The notes under the pieces are model-generated. The model ran no database searches, had not been told where the DNA came from, and worked only from the letters and a program-made list of their open reading frames with translations. Positions 1 to 9,357 of a DNA stretch of 64,000 bases are shown here, one piece after another (the stretch's first letter is position 1; the number at the start of each line of letters is the position of its first letter). A program made the translations under genes and the position numbers. Source of the stretch: Clostridioides difficile (GTDB taxonomy: Bacteria > Bacillota > Clostridia > Peptostreptococcales > Peptostreptococcaceae); contig NZ_JRHN01000039.1 of assembly GCF_001299635.1 (NCBI RefSeq), positions 213,714 to 277,713 of the forward strand, given 5' to 3'.

Positions 1-78
1 ATTTTTAGAGTTATTTTTTGTACAACCTGTGCATATAAGTACCAAACTTAAAACCATAAATAACCATTTCTTAGACAT
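1..78 (-). CDS. N-terminus of a predicted lipoprotein (partial, runs off window)
   Basis: Reading leftward from an ATG at 78, the first 26 codons give Met-Ser-Lys-Lys, a hydrophobic stretch and then LICTGC, which looks like a lipobox with Cys at residue 19. A purine-rich ribosome binding site (GGGGGAG) lies at about 83-90. The mature part is outside the window, so function cannot be assigned. It is probably exported and lipid-anchored. Confidence 0.55.
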   Translation of the reverse strand, partial: MSKKWLFMVLSLVLICTGCTKNNSKN

Positions 79-256
79 TCTTACTCCCCCTCATATAATA
101 GATAATGTAATAAATATTTTTTATATTTAACATTTTACACATTTTCATACTATAGCCTTATATATTTGTAATATAAAGCTAGCCTACAAATTCATTTATA
201 TTTTTTCCATAATTATCTAAAATCACTTTATAGTTTATAGTATATCACAACAAACG

Positions 257-718
257 TTATCCTATCACATTAACTATAACTACTCCAAAAGCCTTTAATG
301 CTTCTTGAAGTACTTCATTTCCTCCATAAGGATATCCTATGGGATTAAAATAAAGTTTTGAAGTTTTTTCTTCAATCATTTTACAACCTTCTATTGTATA
401 ATCACCTATACCAATTTCAGAAAATACAGTTTCAAAATCCCACGGAACAGATTTCAAATACTCTTGTCTTTTTTCTTCATCTAACTGTTTATATTTCTCC
501 CAAAACATTTTATTTTCTTCTTCTGTTGGCCACCAAAAATAATCTAATTCTTCTCTATAATAAAAATCTTCCACTCTTTCTAAAATATAATATTCCAAAT
601 CATTAACTTGTACACAATCATTTTTTATACTTGCTATATATGAAAATAAATTCTCAATCCTCTTAAATACTTCAATATTATCAACATTAAATTCAATAAA
701 ACAAAATTCACACATCAT
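257..718 (-). CDS. Hypothetical acidic protein, 153 aa
   Basis: I do not recognise this family. The protein is acidic and aromatic-rich, with a Tyr/Phe/Trp patch near residues 50-65 and a C-terminal hydrophobic strand. It has no signal peptide and no obvious catalytic motif. A strong site (AGGAGGGGA, 721-729) precedes two adjacent ATG codons at 718 and 715; the second has the more usual spacing. It lies downstream of asnS on the same strand, but a terminator hairpin separates them, so it is probably its own unit. The composition suggests a small cytoplasmic immunity- or SMI1-like protein, but that is only an impression. Confidence 0.6.
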   Translation of the reverse strand: MMCEFCFIEFNVDNIEVFKRIENLFSYIASIKNDCVQVNDLEYYILERVEDFYYREELDYFWWPTEEENKMFWEKYKQLDEEKRQEYLKSVPWDFETVFSEIGIGDYTIEGCKMIEEKTSKLYFNPIGYPYGGNEVLQEALKAFGVVIVNVIG

Positions 719-802
719 ATTCCCCTCCTAACTTGAATACTTTATACTTATATTGTATTGCAAAATAAAATTAATTAAATCATATGTTTACAAGTACAAT
801 AA

Positions 803-847
803 AAATAACTTGCATATATCCAAACTAGATAATATACAAGTTATTTA
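803..847 (-). terminator. Rho-independent terminator of asnS
   Basis: Imperfect inverted repeat with arms AATAACTTG and CAAGTTATT around an AT-rich loop, followed on the minus strand by a T-run, about 50 bases after the asnS stop codon. Confidence 0.65.
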
Positions 848-894
848 CTATTTTTATGCTTAAAATTATATAATTTTACTATAATTTATAATTA

Positions 895-2292
895 TTAGAA
901 TTCAGCATTCTTAGGAGTTCTTGGGAAAGGTATAACGTCTCTTATATTAGACATACCTGTCATATACATAATTATTCTTTCAAATCCAAGACCAAATCCA
1001 GAGTGAGTAGCAGTACCAAATTTTCTAAGCTCTAAATACCACCAGTAATCTTCTTCTCTTAATCCCATTTCATGAATTCTATCTAATAAAACGTCTTCTC
1101 TTTCTTCTCTTTGAGAACCCCCAACTATTTCTCCAACACCAGGAACTAATAAATCCATTGCTCTAACAGTTTTACCATCTTCATTCATTCTCATATAGAA
1201 TGCCTTTATATCTTTTGGATAATCAGTTACAAATACTGGACAGTTGTATATTTGCTCTGTTATATATCTTTCATGCTCAGTTTGAAGGTCACATCCCCAT
1301 TCAACTGGATACTCAAATTCATGACCTGATTCAATTAATAACTCTACTGCTTTAGTGTATGTTATTCTAACAAATTCAGAGTTTACTATCTTATTTAATC
1401 TTTCTAATAATCCTTTATCTATAAAACTATTAAAGAATTCCATTTCTTCAGGAGCATTTTCTAAAACATAACTTATAACATATTTTATCATATCTTCTGC
1501 AAGTTCCATGTTATCTTCAAGGTCTGCAAAAACTATTTCTGGTTCTATCATCCAAAACTCTGAAGCATGTCTTCCTGTGTAAGAGTTTTCAGCTCTAAAT
1601 GTAGGTCCAAAAGTATAAACATTTCTAAAAGAAAGTGCCATTATTTCAGCGTTTAATTGTCCACTAACTGTTAAATTTGCTTCTTTTCCAAAGAAATCTT
1701 GAGTATAGTCTATTTTTCCATCTTCAGTTTTTGGAATATCATTTAAATCCATAGTTGTTATTCTAAACATTTCTCCTGCACCTTCACAGTCACTACCTGT
1801 TATGATTGGAGAATGTGCATATACAAAGTTTCTTTCTTGGAAAAACTTGTGTATAGCATATGCAGCTATTGATCTTACTCTAAATACAGCTGAGAAAGTA
1901 TTACTTCTTGGTCTTAAATGTGCTATTGTTCTTAAGTATTCAAGTGTATGTCTTTTCTTTTGTAGCGGATATGAACTATCTGATTCCCCTTCTACAACTA
2001 TACTTTTTGCATGTATCTCTACAGGTTGTTTAGCTCCTTCTGTAGATACCAATTCACCTTCCACAAATATAGATGAGCTTATTGCTAATTTTCCTATTTC
2101 TTTAAAATTTTCTACTTTCTCATCAAATACTATTTGCATATTCTTAAAAAAGCTTCCATCATTTAACTCTATAAATCCAAAGTTCTTAGATACTCTAGAT
2201 GTTCTTATCCATCCAGCTACTTTTACAGTTTTTCCTATGTACTGCTCTTTGTCTCTGTACAATTCTTTTACTGTTATAAATTCCTTTTGCAT
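895..2292 (-). CDS. asnS: Asparaginyl-tRNA synthetase
   Basis: Class IIb aminoacyl-tRNA synthetase that charges tRNA-Asn with asparagine in the cytoplasm. The 465 residues match the bacterial AsnRS length. The N-terminal OB-fold anticodon-binding domain is visible at about residues 15-105 ([10 protein letters not shown], then [10 protein letters not shown]). Class II motif 2 ([15 protein letters not shown]) is near residue 232 and motif 3 ([12 protein letters not shown]) near 435. The start ATG at 2292 follows an AGGAGG site. A T-box leader immediately upstream, with an Asn specifier codon, supports AsnRS over the closely related AspRS and shows control by uncharged tRNA-Asn. Confidence 0.97.
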   Translation of the reverse strand: MQKEFITVKELYRDKEQYIGKTVKVAGWIRTSRVSKNFGFIELNDGSFFKNMQIVFDEKVENFKEIGKLAISSSIFVEGELVSTEGAKQPVEIHAKSIVVEGESDSSYPLQKKRHTLEYLRTIAHLRPRSNTFSAVFRVRSIAAYAIHKFFQERNFVYAHSPIITGSDCEGAGEMFRITTMDLNDIPKTEDGKIDYTQDFFGKEANLTVSGQLNAEIMALSFRNVYTFGPTFRAENSYTGRHASEFWMIEPEIVFADLEDNMELAEDMIKYVISYVLENAPEEMEFFNSFIDKGLLERLNKIVNSEFVRITYTKAVELLIESGHEFEYPVEWGCDLQTEHERYITEQIYNCPVFVTDYPKDIKAFYMRMNEDGKTVRAMDLLVPGVGEIVGGSQREEREDVLLDRIHEMGLREEDYWWYLELRKFGTATHSGFGLGFERIIMYMTGMSNIRDVIPFPRTPKNAEF

Positions 2293-2345
2293 TTTAAATC
2301 CTCCTAGTATAATTATTATTAATTTCTTATAAATATAATTTCAAT

Positions 2346-2383
2346 AAAAAAAAGCCCTTCATCCCTATATAAAGGGACGAAAG
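2346..2383 (-). terminator. T-box attenuator terminator
   Basis: In the minus-strand transcript CTTTCGTCCC pairs with GGGATGAAGG (one G-U and one U-G pair) and is followed by eight T residues. It lies directly after the T-box sequence and would be replaced by the antiterminator when uncharged tRNA binds. Confidence 0.9.
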
Positions 2384-2628
2384 ACTATTACTCTCGCGGT
2401 ACCACCCTAATTGTCATAAATGACCTCTTAGTTAAGCAATGCTTAAAGCCTATAACGGTGCCTTCCGTCTAAGTCTACTTGCTAAACAAGCTTTCGATTA
2501 GAAACTCCAAGATGTTCTTCAATATAAACCTCGTATTGAGCTCTCACCGTCCTCAACTCGCTAAAACTACATTTTATATCTACTCTTCTCTTCACAGTAT
2601 TTATCTTTTATTATTTCCGCTAATTAAC
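2346..2628 (-). promoter_or_regulatory. T-box riboswitch (tRNA-Asn) upstream of asnS
   Basis: The conserved T-box core GGTGGTACCGCG (minus strand, 2406-2395) sits just before an attenuator hairpin. Upstream is a long stem I region. The likely specifier codon is AAC at 2516-2514, in the usual setting of a following A and the run CTTGGAG. This fits sensing of uncharged tRNA-Asn and readthrough into asnS. The specifier was picked by eye; a covariance-model fit would settle it. Confidence 0.92.
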
Positions 2629-2631
2629 AAA

Positions 2632-2660
2632 ATTATACCAATTTATAAATTTTTAGTCAA
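2632..2660 (-). promoter_or_regulatory. Sigma-A promoter for the T-box/asnS transcript
   Basis: On the minus strand, TTGACT (2660-2655) and TATAAT (2637-2632) are 17 bases apart. This near-consensus vegetative promoter lies immediately upstream of the T-box leader. Confidence 0.85.
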
Positions 2661-2693
2661 TAAATTTATGAAATTGATACTGATTGCTATTTA

Positions 2694-2762
2694 TAAAAAA
2701 AGTAGAGTAGCACATTATTCATCAAACTAGATATAAGTCTACAAGCCAATACTACTCTACAA
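2694..2762 (-). terminator. Long-loop terminator after the DUF3787-like gene
   Basis: Perfect 9-base arms GTAGAGTAG and CTACTCTAC (2760-2752 and 2710-2702) enclose a smaller internal stem (TAGA/TCTA). The outer stem is followed by seven T residues on the minus strand. It lies about 45 bases after the stop codon at 2806. Confidence 0.7.
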
Positions 2763-2805
2763 AATCACAATAAATACTTATTTTTATCATTGAATCTTAC
2801 AATTT

Positions 2806-3000
2806 TTATAACTTACTTCCATTGTCAACCCAATCTTTTGCTTCCTCAACACTATTAAGTGAAGGTATTGAAACTTTACTATGAGGTTTTAATTTTTCAA
2901 CATCAGCCCATGCTGCTGTTGACTCATTTCCAACTAAAAGTGGACTTCTAAGTCTTTTATTATCTTTGCCTTTTAATGCTCTTGCTTTCTTATTTTCCAA
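2806..3000 (-). CDS. Small DUF3787-like protein, 64 aa
   Basis: A short basic N-terminus is followed by a motif that reads as the DUF3787 signature: Ser-Lys-Val-x-Ile-Pro-Ser, then VEEAKDWVD near the C-terminus. DUF3787 proteins are small clostridial proteins of unknown role. I chose TTG at 3000 as the start because AGGTG (about 3005-3009) is correctly spaced for it; a GTG at 3009 would overlap the ribosome binding site. The gene has its own terminator and no operon partner. Family assignment is from memory of the motif. Confidence 0.7.
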   Translation of the reverse strand: MENKKARALKGKDNKRLRSPLLVGNESTAAWADVEKLKPHSKVSIPSLNSVEEAKDWVDNGSKL

Positions 3001-3470
3001 AACTATCACCTCTATTATTTATTTTGTAATAGTTTTAGCAATTTTTCAAATTAAATTCATAAGTTGAGATTATAATGATTTTTAAATAAATAATATACAT
3101 TTTTAATACCTAATTCATTCCTATTTTTATCCAAAATTTTTATTTCATATTACAAAATATACGACTATCTTTTTATTTTAATATTAATTTTTGGTACTAT
3201 TTTTTAATATAAAAAACATACTAAAAATCTGATTATCCCCTAGAACACAGTACCTATCCGCATATATACAGGACTAACAAAGCCATTTTACTACTAATTT
3301 ACTACTACCGAATGAGCCTTGATACGTTGATAAGTCCTAGAAATGCAAAGATATGGTATTAACACATCAGTATTGTATCAAAAAAAAACTAAATATTTTA
3401 TAGAACATGGAACACGAAAAAAGGTGTTCCTTTTCTATTTGCAGGCGTTCTTAATTGAGCGTCTTTTTTC
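3001..3470. other. Gene-free stretch; left edge of mobile-element remnant
   Basis: No convincing gene. Up to about 3235 it is ordinary AT-rich intergenic DNA. From about 3240 base composition becomes more balanced and there are two terminator-like hairpins: GGAACAC/GTGTTCC (about 3409-3430, followed by TTTTC), then a GGCG/GCGTC-type stem and a T-run ending near 3468. I read this as the eroded end of a transferred element. No terminal repeats were recognised. Confidence 0.4.
3409..3435 (+). terminator. Terminator-like hairpin in the element remnant
   Basis: Perfect 7-base arms GGAACAC and GTGTTCC with an A-rich loop, followed by TTTTC on the plus strand. No complete gene ends just upstream, which fits a decayed element. 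Confidence 0.45.
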
Positions 3471-4430
3471 ATGCAAAATTACTATGAAAGGAAATACTAT
3501 GCTCTTGAAGAAACAGCTCCAGCAGGTTATGTATTGAATCAAAACAAGATTCCATTTGAGTTAAAATATGCAGGTCAAACCGTAGATACTGCAGTTCAAT
3601 CTACTACTGTAAAAGAAGTTGTTATCACTGGTGGCTTTGACCTTGTGAAGTTTGGAAACTATGACTGGCAAACAACATTAGTTAGTATCTTAAATCCAAA
3701 AGAAATCATTGAGAAACAGGTTGTTGATACGAATAGCATTGAGAGTTTTGTAGAATCCTTTAGCAAGGAATATTTTTCATGGCAACAGTCGCAAGATTCA
3801 CAGGACAAACGAATTGAACGTTTGAAGAATTATCTGACTGAAAACCTACAACAGTTGAATACTGAAATGGTTCGCTCGGATATTCCTACTAGTTCTATTG
3901 TCAACAGCTTTCAAGTATGGAGTGTGACACAGAACAATGAAAATGCCTATGATGTACTCTTTTCAGTAGGACAACAGATTTCAGAGGGCGAGAACAAAAA
4001 GAATATCGCTTCCACCTATACTGTTACTGTCTATGTAGATGAAGTAGGAAATATGGTAATTATTAAGAACCCTACCATTGACATCAAGCCACAAAAGGCA
4101 AGCTATGAGCCTGTACTTTCTGATAGTGACAGAACGGTGGACACAAATACAACAGAGGAAATTAATAGTTTCCTAGACACATTCTTCAAGCTCTATCCTA
4201 CTGCAACAGAAAAAGAGCTATCTTACTATGTAAGTAATCAAGCACTTGATGTAATTAATAAAGATTATGTATTTGTGGAACTTGTGAATCCTGTTTATAC
4301 ACAAGTTAACAATCAAGTGACCGCTATTGTAACAGTGAAATACCTTGATAAGGAAACCAAAGTTACACAGCTTTCCCAGTTTGAGCTTACTTTGCAGAAA
4401 AATGACAACTGGAAAATAATAATGGAATAG
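3471..4430 (+). pseudogene. Chimeric remnant: Cna-B surface-protein fragment joined to TcpC-like conjugation protein
   Basis: The open frame joins two unrelated pieces. Residues ~10-55 read like the end of one Cna-B/SpaA-type repeat (ETAPAGYVLNQNKIPFEL) and the start of the next (GGFDLVKFGN), as in LPXTG surface adhesins. From about residue 60 onward it resembles the periplasmic region of TcpC, the Tn916 Orf13-type conjugation-channel protein (FSKEYFSWQQ, then ERLKNYL). The TcpC N-terminal membrane anchor is missing, there is no signal peptide, and no good ribosome binding site precedes the ATG at 3471. The likeliest origin is a deletion inside a conjugative element that fused two genes. The product, if any, should not work in conjugation. 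Confidence 0.65.
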
Positions 4431-4517
4431 TTTCTATGTAAATATATTTTTACTATCTTACCTAACTAATTGAAAGATGATATAATTTAATCAAAGATTT
4501 GGTAAAGAGGGATGAAT

Positions 4518-5138
4518 ATGCATTTAATTGATTTTATGAATGAAGATATTAAAAAGAAGCTTGTTAAAAAAACGTATAAAAAGAAAGAGACTATTCTTTT
4601 TGCTGAGCAAGAAAATGAATATGTAATTCTTATGATTGACGGTATTGCAGAAGCATTCATCTTAAATGTGAAAGGAAACATCTCAACTATTCATCTTTAT
4701 AGAAGTGGTAGTTTTTTTGGAGAAATGGAACAATTTAATGATGGGAAAAAACCCGTTGAAATTGTCGCTTTCACAGATTGTAATGTATATAAACTTCATA
4801 GAGATGATTTTTTAAACTGGTTAAGGGGAGATTTTGAAGCTACAAAATTTCTGATTCGAGAAATATCTAGTAAATTAGTTGTAAATGCTGAATTAATTGA
4901 AGAATTATCATCTTTAAGTGTTAAAGAACGACTTCTGAGGTGTATATCCTTACACTATTATAGAAGTGAATTAAATCTGCTTACCAAAAAACAGCTTGCT
5001 AGCGAAGTAAACGCTCCAATTAGAAGCATTAATCGTGCTATAAATGAATGTGTACAAGAACATCTAATTGCTTATGAAAACAAAAGATTTAGTGTAATTA
5101 ATCAGCGAGAGGTATTAAAGAATCTTCCTACAACATAA
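4518..5138 (+). CDS. Crp/Fnr family transcriptional regulator
   Basis: A 206-residue protein with an N-terminal cyclic-nucleotide-type beta-barrel (SGSFFGEMEQFNDG, about residues 68-81) and a C-terminal winged helix (LTKKQLASEVNAPIRSINRA, about 155-175). I see no Fnr-type cysteine cluster, so an iron-sulphur sensor is unlikely and the ligand is unknown. ATG at 4518 is preferred over 4512 because GAGGG at 4507-4511 is too close to the latter. It is followed by its own terminator and lies inside the transferred island, so it may control the resistance-type genes downstream, but no operator is evident. Confidence 0.8.
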   Translation: MHLIDFMNEDIKKKLVKKTYKKKETILFAEQENEYVILMIDGIAEAFILNVKGNISTIHLYRSGSFFGEMEQFNDGKKPVEIVAFTDCNVYKLHRDDFLNWLRGDFEATKFLIREISSKLVVNAELIEELSSLSVKERLLRCISLHYYRSELNLLTKKQLASEVNAPIRSINRAINECVQEHLIAYENKRFSVINQREVLKNLPTT

Positions 5139-5148
5139 GTATAATTTC

Positions 5149-5187
5149 AAAAAAGTATTGGATAATAATTATTCAATACTTTTTTAT
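5149..5187 (+). terminator. Terminator after the Crp/Fnr gene
   Basis: Near-perfect palindrome with arms AAAAGTATTG and CAATACTTTT, ending in a T-run, about 15 bases after the stop codon. Confidence 0.8.
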
Positions 5188-5293
5188 TTCGGGTCAAGTG
5201 ACCTATTTTTTTTTATTTCTTCATTATATAATACTCCTATGCATAATTATGTTGGATTGATAGCTAATAAAAGAAAGTGAGAGGTGTTATATT

Positions 5294-6076
5294 ATGACTA
5301 AAACACAACAGGAAATGATACAAAACGTATTAGAATTTTCAAAAAGAGATAGTAGGATAATAGGACTTGCAATTAGCGGTTCTTATATCACAAAATCGTT
5401 AGATGAATATTCTGATTTGGATTTTCTGATTGTAACAGATGATAAATCCTATGAAGAAGTTATCGAAGAGAGATTACTTATTGTGGAACAGTTTGGAACA
5501 TTAGTTTCTGCTTTTACTGGCGAACACGTTGGAGAACCTCGATTGATAATTTCCCTCTATGATTCCCCTGTTCTTCATGTTGATTTTAAGTTTACAACCT
5601 TAGATGGTTTACTAGATAGGGTTGAAGATTCAGCTATTCTCTATGAAGAAAACAACTGCATAACAGAAATTTATTCTAAAAAAGAAGCATACTTCCCAAC
5701 TCCAGACTTACAGTGGATTGAAGATAGATTTTGGATTTGGGTTCATTACGCTTGCACTAAGATTGGACGTAGAGAACTATTTGAAACAATTGATTTTTTA
5801 TCTTTTTTAAGACAATCAGTACTTGCCCCATTAATACAGCTTCTCTTAGGTAAATTACCTCGTGGAGTTAGAAAAATTGAATTGGACGCACCCCAATATA
5901 TTGAAGCATTAGAAAAGACGGTTGCTACCCATGAATATGAAAGCTGTGTTAATGCATTGCAGGCTACTATCAACCTGTATCTTGAGTTAAGAGAGGAATT
6001 ATCACAAAGTCCTATTGTCCGAAAGGTTGAAGCTGAAAGGGTTGCATTACAGTATTTTCAAGATTTAATCAAATAA
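5294..6076 (+). CDS. Nucleotidyltransferase, aminoglycoside adenylyltransferase-like
   Basis: The 260-residue protein has the polymerase-beta-type nucleotidyltransferase core: GSYITKSLDEYSDLDF at about residues 29-44, with the Gly-Ser pair and Asp-x-Asp metal ligands. A further candidate Asp is in HVDFKF near residue 96. Length and a helical C-terminal domain fit the AadE/ANT family that adenylylates streptomycin-type drugs, but substrate cannot be read from the sequence and many chromosomal relatives have no known drug. GTGAGAGGTG precedes the ATG. It sits in the island with an acetyltransferase, which supports a resistance or detoxification theme. Confidence 0.75.
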   Translation: MTKTQQEMIQNVLEFSKRDSRIIGLAISGSYITKSLDEYSDLDFLIVTDDKSYEEVIEERLLIVEQFGTLVSAFTGEHVGEPRLIISLYDSPVLHVDFKFTTLDGLLDRVEDSAILYEENNCITEIYSKKEAYFPTPDLQWIEDRFWIWVHYACTKIGRRELFETIDFLSFLRQSVLAPLIQLLLGKLPRGVRKIELDAPQYIEALEKTVATHEYESCVNALQATINLYLELREELSQSPIVRKVEAERVALQYFQDLIK

Positions 6077-6134
6077 ACCCAAAGTAAAAAAACATTGAAT
6101 AGTAAATTTGAAAGTAACAGTATGGAGGATAACT

Positions 6135-7061
6135 ATGAGTGATATTTTAAGTAGAATTACAAATAAAATTGGGGATAAGAATATAGTTGATAAGTTAGCA
6201 GCTCTATCAAAATCAGATTTGAACTCACTTCTATTAGAAGTGTTTGATAGACAAGCAAATACTTTAACTGCAACTGATATTCTAAAGTCATACCAACTAA
6301 ATAGATTTACTATCCCTAGCGGTATAGATCCAGAAGAAATTCATGCTTTGGAATCAAAATTATTGAGAAAAGCATTCAATATGGATATCAAGACGATTAT
6401 GCTTTCTCCCTCTGCTCCATTAGGTAGCTGTAGCGTTTTTGGCTCCGTAGATCAATATAACGTAGTAAGTGCTCTACGAGGGACAGAAACACTTGCAGAC
6501 CCCTCAAATATGTTGGCAATAATTATTGCTGATAAATTAAAAAGAAAAGAAGAAAATAATACCATACCTATCCACATGGCTACTACTGCTAGGGCAATAA
6601 GAGCACAAAATTTTGTAGGTGAAGGTTTATATTCACATTTTGGCTTATATTGTATGGTTTCATCTGGTATAGATACAGGGTCTTACACTTGTGAAAAAAT
6701 GTTGTTAGAAAAGCACTTAAACTATTATAAAGATATATTAAGTGAAATAGAAAATGTTCGTTTCTCTATTATTCTACGCAAAAGAAACGGATACAAAGAT
6801 AATGACGGATTTTTCGACAGAATTGTTGAAACTATCAAACTTATTTTTCCTAATATAGAGTTATTAATTCATAATGATGATGTTGATAATAATTATTATA
6901 AAGGTATCAATTTCAAATTATTGGTCAAACAAGGAAATGAAACCGTTGAAATAGTTGACGGTGGATTTGTTGACTGGACTTATCAAATGCTTGGAAATAA
7001 AAAAGAACGCTGTTTGATAAGTGGTATTGGCTTAGAAAGATTTCTTGTAGCTGTTTCATAA
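6135..7061 (+). CDS. Class II aminoacyl-tRNA synthetase-like protein, 308 aa
   Basis: I do not recognise a named family. Two segments resemble class II synthetase signatures: a motif-2-like stretch (ARAIRAQNF, then SHFGLY, about residues 150-175) and a motif-3-like C-terminus (SGIGLERFLVAV). In histidyl-type enzymes these positions bind ATP and the amino acid. There is no anticodon-binding domain, so it may be a synthetase paralogue that acts on a small molecule or regulates, as HisZ does. ATG at 6135 is chosen because GGAGG at 6124-6128 is well spaced; an upstream ATG at 6108 has no such site. It lies between the nucleotidyltransferase and the acetyltransferase, possibly as one transcript. 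Confidence 0.6.
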   Translation: MSDILSRITNKIGDKNIVDKLAALSKSDLNSLLLEVFDRQANTLTATDILKSYQLNRFTIPSGIDPEEIHALESKLLRKAFNMDIKTIMLSPSAPLGSCSVFGSVDQYNVVSALRGTETLADPSNMLAIIIADKLKRKEENNTIPIHMATTARAIRAQNFVGEGLYSHFGLYCMVSSGIDTGSYTCEKMLLEKHLNYYKDILSEIENVRFSIILRKRNGYKDNDGFFDRIVETIKLIFPNIELLIHNDDVDNNYYKGINFKLLVKQGNETVEIVDGGFVDWTYQMLGNKKERCLISGIGLERFLVAVS

Positions 7062-7074
7062 AAGGAGAAGAAAA

Positions 7075-7599
7075 ATGGAACTTATAGAGTGGAATTATGC
7101 TTATATTACCGATTTAGTTGAGTTTGCGAATGATAAAGAAATTGCAAAGAATCTTCGTGACAACTTCCCCCACCCTTATAGGGAGCAAAACGCTAGAGAT
7201 TTTATTAGTTTTTGTTTGGCAACTCCAGAGGTTAAACAACTTAGCTATGCTATTTTTTATCAAGAAAGGGCTATTGGAAGTATCAGCCTAACATTTGAAG
7301 AAGATACCTCTATTAATAAAAATGCTGAATTAGGTTACTAGCTTGCTAGGAACTATTGGGGCAAAGGGATAGCAACAAATGCAGTAAAAGAAATATGCAA
7401 AATTGCCTTTGAAAAATACAACCTTAACAAAATTCATGCTAATGTATATTCCTACAATAGAGGGTCAAGTAAAGTATTGGAAAAATGTGGTTTTAAGATT
7501 GAAGAATACTGTCACAATTCCATAATAAAGAATAGAAAAATGCCGATACTCCTTGTAGATACAGGATATATCGGCATTTACCAACTTATGAAAAGATAA
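7075..7599 (+). pseudogene. GNAT acetyltransferase with an internal amber stop
   Basis: The first 88 codons encode the N-terminal half of a RimJ/RimL-type N-acetyltransferase and end at TAG (7339-7341) directly after ELGY. The same frame then continues without a break for 85 codons to TAA at 7597. The downstream part contains the acetyl-CoA-binding signature (NYWGKGIATNAV) and the usual NRGSSKVLEKCGF motif. A TGG to TAG change (Trp after Tyr is normal in this family) would explain the stop, so this is a recent single-base inactivation unless the codon is read through. The ribosome binding site AAAGGAG is good. The last residues carry an unusual palindromic segment, annotated separately. Confidence 0.85.
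7537..7585 (+). repeat. Inverted repeat inside the 3' end of the acetyltransferase frame
   Basis: Eleven-base perfect arms AAATGCCGATA and TATCGGCATTT flank a loop of about 20 bases, followed by only a weak T stretch. It lies within the coding frame and encodes residues that do not look like a normal GNAT C-terminus. It could act as a terminator for the pseudogene, or be a small palindromic insertion. Confidence 0.6.
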
Positions 7600-7674
7600 T
7601 CAAATTTAATATAAGTTTTTTTTATGACAAACTATACAATAAAATTAAGCTACTAATTAAAGATACTTTTTTAT

Positions 7675-9357
<1,683 letters not shown>

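Noticed and set aside
3240..3345. Remnant of a tyrosine integrase at the left end of the island
   Set aside because: I translated both strands and found only short fragments with no catalytic Arg/His/Tyr motif.
3343..3537. Short plus-strand frame at the island edge as a gene
   Set aside because: The frame overlaps two terminator-like hairpins, has no ribosome binding site and no recognisable protein.
6135..7341. Pyrrolysine-type decoding of the TAG in the acetyltransferase by the adjacent synthetase-like protein
   Set aside because: The protein does not match PylS beyond general class II motifs, no amber-suppressor tRNA was seen, and a simple TGG to TAG mutation explains the stop.
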